A stretch of DNA of 64,000 bases from NCBI RefSeq assembly GCF_900142065.1, contig NZ_FSRJ01000001.1, positions 806,001 to 870,000 on the forward strand, written 5' to 3'. The stretch is from Agromyces cerinus subsp. cerinus. Lineage in GTDB: Bacteria; Actinomycetota; Actinomycetes; Actinomycetales; Microbacteriaceae. This document shows, in pieces, positions 1-15,722 of the stretch. Each line of letters opens with the position of its first letter. The first letter of the stretch is position 1. The notes under the pieces were generated by a model. The model was not told the origin of the DNA, ran no database searches, and saw only the letters and a program-made list of their open reading frames with translations. A program made the translations under genes and the position numbers.

Positions 1-179
1 GCCGGGTGCGGCTGCGGATCCCAGCTGCCGTGGCGCCGCGAGCGCGGGTGGTGGAGCGGTTCGACGAGGCGACCGGCCGGCAGCGCGTACGGTTCACGCT
101 CGATGCTCCGCTGCTCGGGCGGATCTACGAGTACGAGGGTTCCTTCGTCTACGAGATCGAACAGGAGACGCCGGCATGA
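1..179 (+). CDS. DUF4166 domain protein, C-terminal fragment
   Basis: The window opens inside this gene; the last 58 codons are visible, ending in a TGA that overlaps the next ATG (ATGA). The tail reads RVRLRIP..VERFDEATGR...DAPLLGRIYEYEGSF. This resembles the end of DUF4166 proteins, which are often encoded beside or fused to epimerase-like proteins. The function of DUF4166 is not established. Translational coupling to the epimerase-like gene suggests that both act together. The family call rests on a short stretch and is tentative. Confidence 0.6.
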   Translation, partial: RVRLRIPAAVAPRARVVERFDEATGRQRVRFTLDAPLLGRIYEYEGSFVYEIEQETPA

Positions 180-1174
180 CGCGCGTGGTCATCGCCGGGG
201 CATCCGGCTTCATCGGCGGGTACCTCGTCGCGCGGTACCGCGCTGCCGGCCTCGAGGTGCGCACGATCGGTCGCGGCGCGTCGGCGGACGCCTCGTGGCA
301 CGACCCGGCGGCCATCGCCCGCGTCGTCGACGGATGCGACGTGCTCGTGAACCTCGCGGGCAGGAGCGTGAACTGCCGGTACACCCCGGGCAACCGCGCC
401 GAGATCATTCGGTCGCGGGTCGAGACGACCGCAGCCCTGCGTGCGGCCGTCGAGTCCGCCGCCGTGCCGCCGCGGGTGTGGTTCAACTCCTCGACGGCGA
501 CGATCTACCGCCATGCCGAAGACCGCCCGATGACCGAGCGCGACGGCGAGCTCGGGAGCGGCTTCTCGGTCGACGTCGCGAAGGCCTGGGAGTCGGAGTT
601 CTTCGAAGGTGCGTTGCCCTCGACGCGGCGGATCGCGCTCCGGATCGCGATCGTGCTCGGCGACGGCAGCGTGATGCGGCCGCTCGCCCGGCTCGCCCGA
701 TTCGGCCTCGGCGGCCCGCAGCTCGACGGGCGATGGCCGGCGACCCGCGCGCGCAGGGCCGCGGGCACGCACCACGAGTTCCGGGCGCGCGGCGGGCGGC
801 AGCGATTCAGCTGGGTGCACATCGACGACGTCGCCGGCATCATCGACTTCCTCGTGGCGAGGCCTGATCTCGATGGCGTCGTCAACGTCAGCGCCCCGAA
901 CCCCAGTGACAACCGCACGCTGATGCGCATCGTCCGTCGACTCCTCGGCATGCCGTTCGGTGTCCCGGCGTGGCGGTGGATGCTCGAGCCCGGATCCGCC
1001 GTGATCCGCACCGAGACCGAGCTGGTGCTGAAGAGCCGCTGGGTCGTTCCCGAGCGCCTCCTCGACGCAGGATACGAGTTCGCGTATCCCGACCTCGAGC
1101 CGGCGCTCCGCAGCATCCTGAAGCCCGGATCCGTGCGTGCCGAGCCCGTCGGGGCGCCGATCACGGGGGAGTGA
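176..1174 (+). CDS. TIGR01777 family epimerase-like NAD(P)-binding protein
   Basis: A 332-residue extended short-chain dehydrogenase-like protein. The Rossmann motif GASGFIGG lies at residues 8-15, followed by a conserved NSSTATIY stretch near residue 103 and a WVHIDD segment near residue 212, as in the YfcH/TIGR01777 family. The physiological substrate of this family is not known. The normal catalytic YxxxK pair of SDR enzymes is not evident; the equivalent segment is VDVAKAWE. A basic insert of about 15 residues precedes the WVHIDD motif. The start overlaps the stop of the DUF4166 gene by four bases, so the two genes are probably one operon. Confidence 0.85.
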   Translation: MTRVVIAGASGFIGGYLVARYRAAGLEVRTIGRGASADASWHDPAAIARVVDGCDVLVNLAGRSVNCRYTPGNRAEIIRSRVETTAALRAAVESAAVPPRVWFNSSTATIYRHAEDRPMTERDGELGSGFSVDVAKAWESEFFEGALPSTRRIALRIAIVLGDGSVMRPLARLARFGLGGPQLDGRWPATRARRAAGTHHEFRARGGRQRFSWVHIDDVAGIIDFLVARPDLDGVVNVSAPNPSDNRTLMRIVRRLLGMPFGVPAWRWMLEPGSAVIRTETELVLKSRWVVPERLLDAGYEFAYPDLEPALRSILKPGSVRAEPVGAPITGE

Positions 1175-1183
1175 CCCGGCCGT

Positions 1184-1213
1184 TTGCCAATGGGGGAGCG
1201 GTTCCGTTAGGAT
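1184..1213 (+). promoter_or_regulatory. rpsA promoter, near-consensus -35/-10
   Basis: TTGCCA at 1184-1189 and TAGGAT at 1208-1213 are separated by 18 bases, matching a primary-sigma promoter. Transcription would begin near 1220, giving a leader of about 100 bases before rpsA. Confidence 0.7.
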
Positions 1214-1319
1214 TGAGCGTCACTCGTGTGACATCCCTGTCCGCATGCCCATCGCGGAACCAACATATCGCTCTCCCACGCGATGGGCTCGATTTTGTCC
1301 TTTACGGAGCATTCACTAC

Positions 1320-2771
1320 ATGACAACCGCAACGACCAAGGCGCCCAAGCAGGTCGCGATCAACGACATCGGATCTGCTGACGATTTCCTCGCCGCGGTC
1401 GAGAAGACTTTGAAGTTCTTCAACGACGGCGACCTCATCGAGGGTACCGTCGTGAAGATCGACCGCGACGAGGTTCTCCTCGACGTCGGTTACAAGACCG
1501 AGGGTGTCATCCCCTCGCGTGAGCTTTCGATCAAGCACGATGTCGACCCCAGCGAGGTCGTCGGCGTCGGCGACACCGTCGAGGCCCTCGTCCTCCAGAA
1601 GGAAGACAAAGAAGGCCGACTCATCCTGTCGAAGAAGCGCGCTCAGTACGAGCGTGCATGGGGCGACGTGGAGAAGATCAAGGAAGCCGATGGCGTCGTG
1701 ACCGGTTCGGTCATCGAGGTCGTCAAGGGCGGCCTGATCGTCGACATCGGCCTCCGTGGCTTCCTCCCGGCGTCGCTCATCGAGCTCCGCCGCGTGCGCG
1801 ACCTCACGCCGTACCTCGGCCAGGAGATCGAGGCGAAGATCCTCGAGCTCGACAAGAACCGCAACAACGTCGTGCTCTCGCGCCGCGCGCTCCTCGAGCA
1901 GACGCAGTCCGAGTCGCGCTCGACGTTCCTCGCGAACCTCCACCCGGGACAGATCCGCAAGGGTGTCATCTCGTCGATCGTCAACTTCGGTGCGTTCGTC
2001 GACCTGGGCGGCGTCGACGGTCTCGTCCACGTCTCCGAGCTCTCGTGGAAGCACATCGAGCACGCCTCCGAGGTTGTCGAGGTCGGTCAGGAAGTCACCG
2101 TCGAGGTGCTCTCCGTCGAGCTCGACCGCGAGCGCGTCTCGCTGTCGCTCAAGGCGACGCAGGAGGACCCGTGGCAGGTCTTCGCCCGTACCCACGCGAT
2201 CGGTCAGGTCGCTCCGGGTAAGGTCACGAAGCTCGTTCCGTTCGGCGCGTTCGTTCGCGTCGCAGACGGCATCGAGGGCCTCGTCCACATCTCCGAGCTG
2301 TCGGGCAAGCACGTCGAGCTCGCAGAGCAGGTCGTGTCGGTCGGCGAAGAGGTCTTCGTCAAGGTCATCGACATCGACCTCGAGCGTCGCCGCATCTCGC
2401 TCTCGCTGAAGCAGGCGAACGAGGGCGTCGACCCCGAGGGCACCGAGTTCGACCCGGCGCTCTACGGCATGCTCACCGAGTACGACGAGCAGGGCAACTA
2501 CAAGTACCCCGAGGGCTTCGACCCCGAGACCAACGAGTGGCGCGAGGGCTTCGAGGCCCAGCGCGAGAAGTGGGAGCAGGACTACGCTGCAGCCCAGGCT
2601 CGCTGGGAGGCTCACAAGAAGCAGGTCGCCGCGGCGAACGCTGCTGCTGTGGCCGACGACTCGTTCGCTTCGGCTGGTGCTTCGTACTCGAGCGACTCGG
2701 CCGGCGCGGGCACCCTCGCCGACGACGCGTCGCTCGCGGCGCTGCGCGAGAAGCTCTCGAGCAACAACTAG
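1320..2771 (+). CDS. rpsA: 30S ribosomal protein S1
   Basis: Ribosomal protein S1, 483 residues, binds mRNA on the small subunit. Four S1 (OB-fold) domains are visible at about residues 37-106, 123-190, 208-278 and 294-364; the third and fourth carry the FGAFV..DGLVH(V/I)SELS hallmark. Actinobacterial S1 normally has four domains against six in Escherichia coli, so the length is normal. The tail after residue 365 is acidic and Ala/Ser-rich. The reading frame extends upstream, but the ATG at 1320 follows GGAG at 1306-1309 and gives the expected N-terminus. It has its own promoter and a strong terminator, so it is probably monocistronic. Confidence 0.97.
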   Translation: MTTATTKAPKQVAINDIGSADDFLAAVEKTLKFFNDGDLIEGTVVKIDRDEVLLDVGYKTEGVIPSRELSIKHDVDPSEVVGVGDTVEALVLQKEDKEGRLILSKKRAQYERAWGDVEKIKEADGVVTGSVIEVVKGGLIVDIGLRGFLPASLIELRRVRDLTPYLGQEIEAKILELDKNRNNVVLSRRALLEQTQSESRSTFLANLHPGQIRKGVISSIVNFGAFVDLGGVDGLVHVSELSWKHIEHASEVVEVGQEVTVEVLSVELDRERVSLSLKATQEDPWQVFARTHAIGQVAPGKVTKLVPFGAFVRVADGIEGLVHISELSGKHVELAEQVVSVGEEVFVKVIDIDLERRRISLSLKQANEGVDPEGTEFDPALYGMLTEYDEQGNYKYPEGFDPETNEWREGFEAQREKWEQDYAAAQARWEAHKKQVAAANAAAVADDSFASAGASYSSDSAGAGTLADDASLAALREKLSSNN

Positions 2772-2804
2772 TCACGAACCGCGACACGTCGCGGTCCGCG
2801 ATAC

Positions 2805-2837
2805 GGAAGGCCGGTCCCCTCGGGGGCCGGCCTTTCC
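2805..2837 (+). terminator. rpsA terminator hairpin
   Basis: A near-perfect inverted repeat, AAGGCCGG.CCCC against GGGG.CCGGCCTT with a four-base loop, lies 33 bases after the rpsA stop. The T-run is very short (TTT), as is usual at high GC. Confidence 0.8.
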
Positions 2838-2908
2838 GGCGTTCCAGGGGGAGGTCGACAGTTCGAGCAGCTTCGCCTCCTGAGGCGTCGCGTCGTGGGT
2901 CGCACGAT

Positions 2909-2914
2909 TAGAGT
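2909..2914 (+). promoter_or_regulatory. coaE -10 element, leaderless spacing
   Basis: TAGAGT ends seven bases before the GTG at 2922. A start site at or next to the start codon would give a leaderless coaE mRNA. The GGGGAG in between is too close to the GTG (one base) to be a useful ribosome binding site. Confidence 0.6.
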
Positions 2915-2921
2915 GGGGAGC

Positions 2922-3536
2922 GTGTATCTGATCGGTCTCACGGGCGGCATCGCCTCAGGCAAGTCCACGGTCGCGCGTCGACTCTACGAACACGGCGCCG
3001 TGCACATCGACGCCGACCAGCTCGCGCGACGTGTCGTCGAGCCGGGTACGCCCGCGCTGGCCGCGATCGTCGAGGAGTTCGGTGCCGACGTGCTGCACCG
3101 CGACGGCACGCTCGACCGGGCGAAGCTCGGTGAGCGCGTGTTCGGCGATGCAGAGCAGCTCGCGAAGCTCAACGCGATCGTGCATCCCGCGGTGCGGGAG
3201 CTCTCGGGCCGCTTGATCGCGAAGGCCGAGCAGGAGGACCCCGATGCCGTCGTGGTCTACGACGTGCCACTGCTCGTCGAGGCATCCGTCGATCATCCGT
3301 TCGACCTCATCGTCGTGACCAATGCGCCGCGCCGCGCCCAGGTCGAGCGGCTCGTCGAGGTCCGCGGACTCGAGCGCGGCCAGGCGGAGGCCCGGGTCGA
3401 CGCCCAGGTCGACAACACCGCACGTCTCGCGGTCGCCGATGTCGTCATCGACACCGACGGCTCGCTGGCGCACACGATGAGCCAGACCGACGAACTGTGG
3501 CACCGCATCGTCGAAGAGCGTCGCGCCAGGGCCTGA
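2922..3536 (+). CDS. coaE: Dephospho-CoA kinase
   Basis: Catalyses the last step of coenzyme A synthesis, ATP-dependent 3'-phosphorylation of dephospho-CoA. With the GTG start at 2922 the protein has 204 residues, the usual bacterial length, and begins MYLIGLTGGIASGKST with the P-loop at residues 8-15. Later come the IDADQLAR segment near residue 30 and a VYDVPLLVE segment, both characteristic of CoaE. An upstream ATG at 2895 is in frame but would add nine residues not seen in the family and lies before the -10 element, so GTG 2922 is preferred. Confidence 0.93.
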   Translation: MYLIGLTGGIASGKSTVARRLYEHGAVHIDADQLARRVVEPGTPALAAIVEEFGADVLHRDGTLDRAKLGERVFGDAEQLAKLNAIVHPAVRELSGRLIAKAEQEDPDAVVVYDVPLLVEASVDHPFDLIVVTNAPRRAQVERLVEVRGLERGQAEARVDAQVDNTARLAVADVVIDTDGSLAHTMSQTDELWHRIVEERRARA

Positions 3537-3592
3537 TCGCCGCCTCGTCGGGCTGACAGCCGGCTCACAGGGGGAGTGTCGGCGGGCGCTCC

Positions 3593-3598
3593 TAGACT
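3593..3598 (+). promoter_or_regulatory. uvrB -10 element, leaderless spacing
   Basis: TAGACT, then seven bases (GGAGGGC), then ATG at 3606. The arrangement fits transcription starting at or next to the start codon. No LexA-type palindrome is seen in the 70 bases upstream. Confidence 0.6.
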
Positions 3599-3605
3599 GG
3601 AGGGC

Positions 3606-5672
<2,067 letters not shown>

Positions 5673-5695
5673 TCGGAGCGGCCGGCCACCGTGAT

Positions 5696-5711
5696 TCGAA
5701 CGTATGTTCGC
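5696..5711 (+). promoter_or_regulatory. LexA (SOS) box upstream of uvrA
   Basis: TCGAAC-GTAT-GTTCGC matches the actinobacterial/Bacillus-type SOS box TCGAAC-N4-GTTCGA at 11 of 12 defined positions. It lies 44 bases upstream of the uvrA -10 hexamer, so uvrA is probably damage-inducible. Confidence 0.8.
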
Positions 5712-5754
5712 TGAGAGCGCGTGTGCTCGAGGCATCCGTGTCGGTGGGTCTCTT

Positions 5755-5760
5755 TAGACT
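5755..5760 (+). promoter_or_regulatory. uvrA -10 element, leaderless spacing
   Basis: TAGACT followed by six bases and then GTG at 5767. No ribosome binding site fits, so the uvrA mRNA is probably leaderless. Confidence 0.65.
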
Positions 5761-5766
5761 CGTAGG

Positions 5767-8658
<2,892 letters not shown>

Positions 8659-8662
8659 GGCG

Positions 8663-10645
8663 ATGAGCACCGTGCTGCCCGGCACCGAGGGCGTTCCGTA
8701 CCGCCCGAAGAAGGGCGAGATCCCCACGAGCCCCGGGGTCTACCGGTTCCGCGACGCCGATCGGCGCGTGCTCTACGTGGGCAAGGCGAAGAACCTCCGG
8801 GCGCGGCTCTCGAACTACTTCGCGCCGCTCCGAACCCTGCACGAGCGCACGAGGCGGATGGTCACGACGGCCGCTTCGGTGGAGTGGACGGTCGTCGCGA
8901 ACGAGGTCGAGGCGCTGCAGCTCGAGTTCACGTGGATCAACGAGTTCGACCCGCCCTTCAACGTGCAGTTCAAGGACGACAAGTCGTACCCCTATCTCGC
9001 GGTCACCCTCGCTGATGAGGCGCCCCGTGCCGTCGTCACGCGCAACCGCAACATCCGCGGCGCCAGGTACTTCGGGCCGTACCCCAAGGTGTGGGCCGTC
9101 AACGAGACGCTCGAGATCCTGCTGAAGCTCTTCCCGATCCGCACCTGCAAGGACTCCGACTACCGCCGCGCGATGGCCAGCGGCAAGCCCTGCTTCGCCG
9201 GCCAGATCGGCCGCTGCTTCGGGCCGTGCTCGGGGGTGGTGACGATCGAGGAGCACCGCGAGAGCGTCGACCGGTTCGTCTCGTTCATGCAGAACCAGGA
9301 CCGCCGCATCCTCGGCGAGCTCACGCAGCGCATGCGCTCGGCTGCGGCGGTGCAGGACTACGAATCGGCCGCCCGCTTCCGCGATCGCCTGCAGGCGGCC
9401 ACCTCGTTCTTCGAGAAGAGCGCGGTGGTGCTCGGCGAGAAGGTCGACATCGACGTCTTCGGCATCGATCACGACGAGCTCGCCGCCGCGGTGCAGCTCT
9501 TCATCGTGCGCGGCGGCCGCATCCGCGGTGTGCGCTCGTGGACCGTCGACAAGGAGCTCGACGTACCGCTCGGCGAGCTCGTCGACTCGGTGGTGCAGAA
9601 CGCCTACGGCGATGGCGAGGTTCCCCCGGCGGAGGTGGTCGTGCCCGAGTTGCCCGACGATGCCGAGGCGCTCGAGACCTGGCTCGGCACGATCGCCGCG
9701 CGCAAGGTGCGCCTGCGGGCCGCCCAACGCGGCGACAAGGCCGCGCTGCTGGCCACCGCCACGCAGAACGCCAAGCAGACGCTCATGCTCTACAAGACTC
9801 GGCGCAGCGCCGACTTCACGACCCGCTCGCGTGCGCTCGAAGACATCCAGGAGGCGCTCGGCATGGCCGACGCGCCGCTTCGCATCGAGTGCTACGACGT
9901 CTCGCACCTCAGCGGCACCAACATCGTCGCCTCCATGGTCGTCTTCGAAGACGGGCTGCCCCGCAAAGACGAGTACCGACGCTTCACGATTCCGAACTCG
10001 ACCGACGACACCGACTCGCTGCACCAGGTGCTCACCCGCCGCCTCGCGTACCTGAAGGCCCCCGATTCGATCGGCTCGCCGATCGAGGTCGAGACAGCGA
10101 GCACCGCGGCACCCGCCGCGAACACCGGCGACGGTGCCGACATCCCGGAAGGCGAGACGGATGCCGCGGCATCCGAACGCCGCAAGAAGTTCGCATACCG
10201 GCCCAACCTGCTGATCGTCGACGGCGGCCAACCGCAGGTGGCCGCTGCGGCACGCGCCCTCGAGGAGTCGGGCGTCGAGGGCATCTACCTCTGCGGCATC
10301 GCGAAGCGGCTCGAGGAGATCTGGACGCCCGACGGCGACTATCCCGTGATCCTGCCGCGCAACAGCGACGCGCTCTTCCTCTTCCAGCGGGTGCGCGACG
10401 AGGCGCACCGCTTCGCGATCACCCACCAGCGGCAGCGTCGCAAGCGCGACATGGGGAGCGTCCTCTCCGAGATCCGAGGCCTCGGGCCGTCGCGCGTGAA
10501 GGAGCTGCTGCGGCACTTCGGCTCGGTGAAACGTCTGCGCGCGGCATCCGAGACCGACATCGCCGAGGTGAAGGGCATCGGTCCCGCTCTCGCGGCGACC
10601 GTGCACCGCGCCCTGCACGCCGACGGCGCCCCCGCACCCAGATAG
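8663..10645 (+). CDS. uvrC: UvrABC system protein C (dual-incision nuclease)
   Basis: Makes both cuts in nucleotide excision repair; 660 residues. An N-terminal GIY-YIG domain ([15 protein letters not shown]) makes the 3' cut, a central UVR motif ([16 protein letters not shown]) contacts UvrB, an RNase H-like domain makes the 5' cut, and a C-terminal helix-hairpin-helix pair contains [12 protein letters not shown] and [10 protein letters not shown]. An Ala/Glu/Thr-rich insert of about 40 residues, near residues 475-515, interrupts the RNase H-like domain just before [11 protein letters not shown]; it is probably a surface loop. The ATG four bases after uvrA gives the family N-terminus. Its TAG stop overlaps a possible -10 for rapZ. 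Confidence 0.97.
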   Translation: MSTVLPGTEGVPYRPKKGEIPTSPGVYRFRDADRRVLYVGKAKNLRARLSNYFAPLRTLHERTRRMVTTAASVEWTVVANEVEALQLEFTWINEFDPPFNVQFKDDKSYPYLAVTLADEAPRAVVTRNRNIRGARYFGPYPKVWAVNETLEILLKLFPIRTCKDSDYRRAMASGKPCFAGQIGRCFGPCSGVVTIEEHRESVDRFVSFMQNQDRRILGELTQRMRSAAAVQDYESAARFRDRLQAATSFFEKSAVVLGEKVDIDVFGIDHDELAAAVQLFIVRGGRIRGVRSWTVDKELDVPLGELVDSVVQNAYGDGEVPPAEVVVPELPDDAEALETWLGTIAARKVRLRAAQRGDKAALLATATQNAKQTLMLYKTRRSADFTTRSRALEDIQEALGMADAPLRIECYDVSHLSGTNIVASMVVFEDGLPRKDEYRRFTIPNSTDDTDSLHQVLTRRLAYLKAPDSIGSPIEVETASTAAPAANTGDGADIPEGETDAAASERRKKFAYRPNLLIVDGGQPQVAAAARALEESGVEGIYLCGIAKRLEEIWTPDGDYPVILPRNSDALFLFQRVRDEAHRFAITHQRQRRKRDMGSVLSEIRGLGPSRVKELLRHFGSVKRLRAASETDIAEVKGIGPALAATVHRALHADGAPAPR

Positions 10646-10648
10646 GCT
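10643..10648 (+). promoter_or_regulatory. Possible rapZ -10 formed by the uvrC stop codon
   Basis: TAGGCT begins with the TAG stop of uvrC. A start site near 10655 would leave a leader of about 28 bases containing GGAAGGGGG before rapZ and the ten-base palindrome GTGTCGACAC at 10652-10661. No clear -35 is seen. Confidence 0.4.
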
Positions 10649-10682
10649 TGGGTGTCGACACGCGGAAGGGGGCCTCGACACG

Positions 10683-11558
10683 ATGACCGCAGATTCCGAG
10701 CAGCAGGAGATGCTGATCGTCACCGGCATGTCCGGCGCAGGGCGCTCGACCGTCGGCAACGCGCTCGAAGACCTCGGCTGGTACGTCGTCGACAACCTCC
10801 CTCCGCAGATGCTGCGCCCCCTCGTCGAGCTCGTCGAGCGGGCCGGCACGTCGCTGCCGCGCATCGCGGCGATCGTCGACATCCGCGGCCGCGACTTCTT
10901 CTCCGAGCTCCGCGAGATCATCCAGGCCCTCCGCACCGGCGTGAACGTGCGCGTCGTCTTCCTCGACGCGACCGACTCCGTGCTCGTGCGCCGCTTCGAG
11001 TCGGTGCGTCGGCCGCACCCGCTGCAGGGCAACGGCACGCTGCTCGACGGCATCGGCGCCGAGCGCGCCCGCCTCGCAGAACTGCGCGAGGCCAGCGACA
11101 TCGTCGTCGACACCTCCGACCTGAACATCCACCAGCTGGCGACGCTCATCACCGAGACTTTCGCCGAAGCCGGCCACGCCGGTCTTCGCATCACGATGCA
11201 GAGCTTCGGGTTCAAGTACGGAGTGCCCTCCGACGCCGATCTCGTCGCCGATGCGCGTTTCCTGCCGAACCCGTTCTGGATCCCCGAGCTCCGCCACCTC
11301 ACGGGCGACGATGCCGTCGTCTCGGAATACGTGCTGAGCCAGCCCGGTGCGATGGAGTTCGTCGAGGCGTACGTGAAGGCACTCGAGCCGGTGCTCGCCG
11401 GCTACCAGCGCGAGAACAAGCGGCACGCGACGATCGCGATCGGATGCACCGGCGGCAAGCACCGCTCGGTCGCCCTGGTGCGCGAGCTGGCGAAGCGCGT
11501 CTCCGCGCTGCCCGGCGTCGCGGTGAGCGTGAAAGATCGGGATCTCGGCCGCGAGTGA
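10683..11558 (+). CDS. rapZ: RapZ/YvcJ family nucleotide-binding protein
   Basis: P-loop ATP/GTP-binding protein of 291 residues. The Walker A-like GMSGAGRS lies at residues 15-22, followed by [13 protein letters not shown], and the C-terminal domain carries CTGGKHRSV. In E. coli RapZ is an adaptor that delivers small RNAs to RNase E; in Gram-positive bacteria the homologue YvcJ has a less certain role. GGAAGGGGG upstream serves as ribosome binding site. The gene sits between uvrC and whiA, as in most Actinobacteria, but yvcK, normally between rapZ and whiA, is absent. Confidence 0.95.
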   Translation: MTADSEQQEMLIVTGMSGAGRSTVGNALEDLGWYVVDNLPPQMLRPLVELVERAGTSLPRIAAIVDIRGRDFFSELREIIQALRTGVNVRVVFLDATDSVLVRRFESVRRPHPLQGNGTLLDGIGAERARLAELREASDIVVDTSDLNIHQLATLITETFAEAGHAGLRITMQSFGFKYGVPSDADLVADARFLPNPFWIPELRHLTGDDAVVSEYVLSQPGAMEFVEAYVKALEPVLAGYQRENKRHATIAIGCTGGKHRSVALVRELAKRVSALPGVAVSVKDRDLGRE

Positions 11559-11595
11559 TCGCCGGCCCTGCAACACATGAGAGATGGGACGACAA

Positions 11596-12576
11596 GTGGC
11601 ACTGACCGCTGACGTGAAAGAAGAACTGGCGCGCGTCGAGGTGTCGAAGACCGGGGTCAGGGTCGCTGAACTGGCGTCGATCCTGCGGTTCGCCGGTGGC
11701 CTGCACATCATCTCGAACCGCATCGCGATCGAGGCCGAACTGGACTCCCCGACGCTCGCGCGCCGCGTGACGCGCGACCTGGGGGAGATCTACGGGGTGC
11801 GTCCCGACGTCTCGGTGATCTCGCCGACCGGGATGCGCCGTTCGAACCAGTACCTCGTGCGCGTGCTCGAGGGCGGGGAGACGCTCGCGCGACAGACCGG
11901 GCTGCTCGATGCCCGCCGCCGCCCGGTGCGCGGCCTGCCGAACAAGCTCACCACGGGGTCGCGCGACGAGGTCGCGGCGATCTGGCGCGGAGCGTTCCTC
12001 GCGAAGGGCAGCCTGACCGACCCCGGTCGTTCCGCAGCCCTCGAGGTGACGTGCCCGGGCAACGAGACCGCCATGGCCCTCGTCGGGGCCGCCGGCCGGC
12101 TCGGCATCTCGGCGAAGGCTCGAGAGGTGCGCGGCGTGCACCGCGTCGTCATCCGCGACGGCGAGGCGATCAGTGCGATGCTCGCGGTGATGGGCGCCAC
12201 CGAGACCGTGCGCAACTGGGAGGAACTGCGTCAGCGGCGCGAGGTGCGCGCCACGGCCAATCGCCTCGTGAACTTCGATGACGCGAACCTCCGTCGTTCG
12301 GCCCAGGCCGCCGTCGCCGCGTGCGCTCGAGTCGAGCGCGCCATGGAGCTTCTCGGCGAGGGCATCCCCGACCACCTCAAGTACGCCGGCGAGCTCCGTC
12401 TGGCGCACCGTGAGGCGAGCCTCGACGAGCTCGGCCACTACGCCGACCCGCCCATGACGAAGGACGCCGTCGCCGGTCGCATCCGTCGCCTCCTCGCGAT
12501 GGCCGACAAGAAGGCCGCCGACCTCGGCGTGCCCGGCACCGAGGCGAGCCTTCCCGCCGACCTCGACGAGGTCTGA
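11596..12576 (+). CDS. whiA: Sporulation/division regulator WhiA
   Basis: DNA-binding protein of 326 residues with a LAGLIDADG-homing-endonuclease-like N-terminal fold and a C-terminal helix-turn-helix (about residues 225-310, ending in [18 protein letters not shown]). In Streptomyces it works with WhiB to switch on septation genes; in non-sporulating bacteria it affects division. The GTG at 11596 is chosen over the in-frame ATG at 11584 because it gives [14 protein letters not shown], the family N-terminus. It starts 37 bases after rapZ and is probably co-transcribed with it. Confidence 0.95.
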   Translation: MALTADVKEELARVEVSKTGVRVAELASILRFAGGLHIISNRIAIEAELDSPTLARRVTRDLGEIYGVRPDVSVISPTGMRRSNQYLVRVLEGGETLARQTGLLDARRRPVRGLPNKLTTGSRDEVAAIWRGAFLAKGSLTDPGRSAALEVTCPGNETAMALVGAAGRLGISAKAREVRGVHRVVIRDGEAISAMLAVMGATETVRNWEELRQRREVRATANRLVNFDDANLRRSAQAAVAACARVERAMELLGEGIPDHLKYAGELRLAHREASLDELGHYADPPMTKDAVAGRIRRLLAMADKKAADLGVPGTEASLPADLDEV

Positions 12577-12580
12577 GCGG

Positions 12581-12610
12581 ATGCTCCGTCGGCCGTGCCG
12601 CTCGGAGCAT
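12581..12610 (+). terminator. Hairpin after whiA, possible terminator
   Basis: ATGCTCCG at 12581-12588 pairs with CGGAGCAT at 12603-12610, and CGGC/GCCG nests inside. There is no T-run, so termination is not certain. Confidence 0.5.
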
Positions 12611-12698
12611 GCACGTTCGGCCAGGCAGATCTCCGGGGCATCCGTCGCACGGGTGTCAAGCCCACTGCGCACCACGGGTGCCGAAGCAGCGTCGGGCA

Positions 12699-12704
12699 TA
12701 GACT
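12699..12704 (+). promoter_or_regulatory. sodA -10 element
   Basis: TAGACT in the whiA-sodA gap would start a transcript near 12711, about 59 bases before the sodA ATG. The -35 region is not recognisable. Confidence 0.5.
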
Positions 12705-12769
12705 CGAGGGGCAGCCGCGGAATCCCGGGGAGACGCTCGGGGATCCGGCGCATCTGACAAGGAGAAGCA

Positions 12770-14496
<1,727 letters not shown>

Positions 14497-14507
14497 ATCG
14501 AGCTCCT

Positions 14508-15722
14508 GTGACCCTGCGAACGATCGATTCCCTCGGTCCGCTCGCCGGCAAGCGCGTCGTCGTCCGTTGTGACCTGAACGTCCCCCTTCGGGACGGGGTC
14601 ATCACGGACGACGGCCGCGTGCGGGCATCGGTCCCCACCCTGGCGGCGCTCGTCGCCCAGGGCGCCCGCGTGATCGTGGTCTCCCACCTCGGTCGCCCCG
14701 ACGGCGCACCCGACCCCAAGTACAGCCTCGCGCCCGTCGCGGCCCGCCTCGGCGAGCTGCTCGACGCCCCGGTTGCATTCGCAACCGACACGGTCGGCGC
14801 GGATGCCGCGGCGAAGGTCGCGGCTCTCGCCGACGGCGAGGTGCTCGTGCTCGAGAACCTGCGGTTCAATGCGGGGGAGACCTCGAAGAACGAGGCCGAG
14901 CGCACCGCCTTCGCCGGCGAGCTCGCCGAATTCGCCGACGCGGTCGTCTCCGACGGCTTCGGCGTCGTGCACCGCAAGCAGGCGAGCGTCTACGAGCTCG
15001 AGCAGCTCCGTCCGAGCGCTGCAGGCCTGCTCATCGCGGCCGAGCTCGACGTGCTCGACCGGCTGACCGAGAACCCCGAGCGCCCGTACACGGTCGTGCT
15101 CGGCGGCTCGAAGGTCTCCGACAAGCTCGGCGTCATCGCGCACCTGCTGCCGCGCGTGGACGCGCTGCTCATCGGTGGCGGCATGCTGTTCACCTTCCTC
15201 GCCGCCCAGGGGCACAAGGTCGGCTCGAGCCTGCTCGAAGCCGACCAGATCGAGACCGTGAAGGGCTACCTCGCCGAGGCAGCCGAGCGCGGTGTCGACA
15301 TCGTGCTGCCGACCGATGTGGTCGTCGCTGCGTCGTTCTCGGCTGACGCCGAGCATGTCGTCGCACCCGCCGACGCGATCGAGCAGACGCCGTTCGGGGC
15401 ATCCGGTCTGGGACTCGACATCGGGCCCGACACCGCGTCCGAATTCGCGAACCGCATCCGCGGCTCCAAGACGGTGTTCTGGAACGGCCCGATGGGCGTG
15501 TTCGAGCTCGAGCCGTTCGCTGCGGGCACCCGCGTGGTCGCAGCGGCACTGACACAGGTCGACGGCCTCAGTGTCGTCGGCGGCGGCGATTCCGCCGCCG
15601 CAGTACGTCAACTCGGCTTCGATGACGCTCAGTTCGGTCACATCTCGACCGGCGGAGGCGCGAGCCTCGAGTTCCTCGAAGGTAAGAAACTTCCCGGACT
15701 GGAGGTCCTCGGATGGCAGTGA
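14508..15722 (+). CDS. pgk: Phosphoglycerate kinase
   Basis: Transfers the 1-phosphate of 1,3-bisphosphoglycerate to ADP; 404 residues. Substrate-binding RCDLNVPL is near residue 20, SHLGRPDG near 60, the lid/nucleotide motif LLIGGGM near 225 and GGGDSAAA near 360. The open frame extends far upstream inside gapA, but the GTG at 14508 gives the family N-terminus (LRTIDSLGPLAGKRVVVR). The final codons overlap the tpiA start by ten bases, indicating translational coupling. Confidence 0.97.
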   Translation: MTLRTIDSLGPLAGKRVVVRCDLNVPLRDGVITDDGRVRASVPTLAALVAQGARVIVVSHLGRPDGAPDPKYSLAPVAARLGELLDAPVAFATDTVGADAAAKVAALADGEVLVLENLRFNAGETSKNEAERTAFAGELAEFADAVVSDGFGVVHRKQASVYELEQLRPSAAGLLIAAELDVLDRLTENPERPYTVVLGGSKVSDKLGVIAHLLPRVDALLIGGGMLFTFLAAQGHKVGSSLLEADQIETVKGYLAEAAERGVDIVLPTDVVVAASFSADAEHVVAPADAIEQTPFGASGLGLDIGPDTASEFANRIRGSKTVFWNGPMGVFELEPFAAGTRVVAAALTQVDGLSVVGGGDSAAAVRQLGFDDAQFGHISTGGGASLEFLEGKKLPGLEVLGWQ

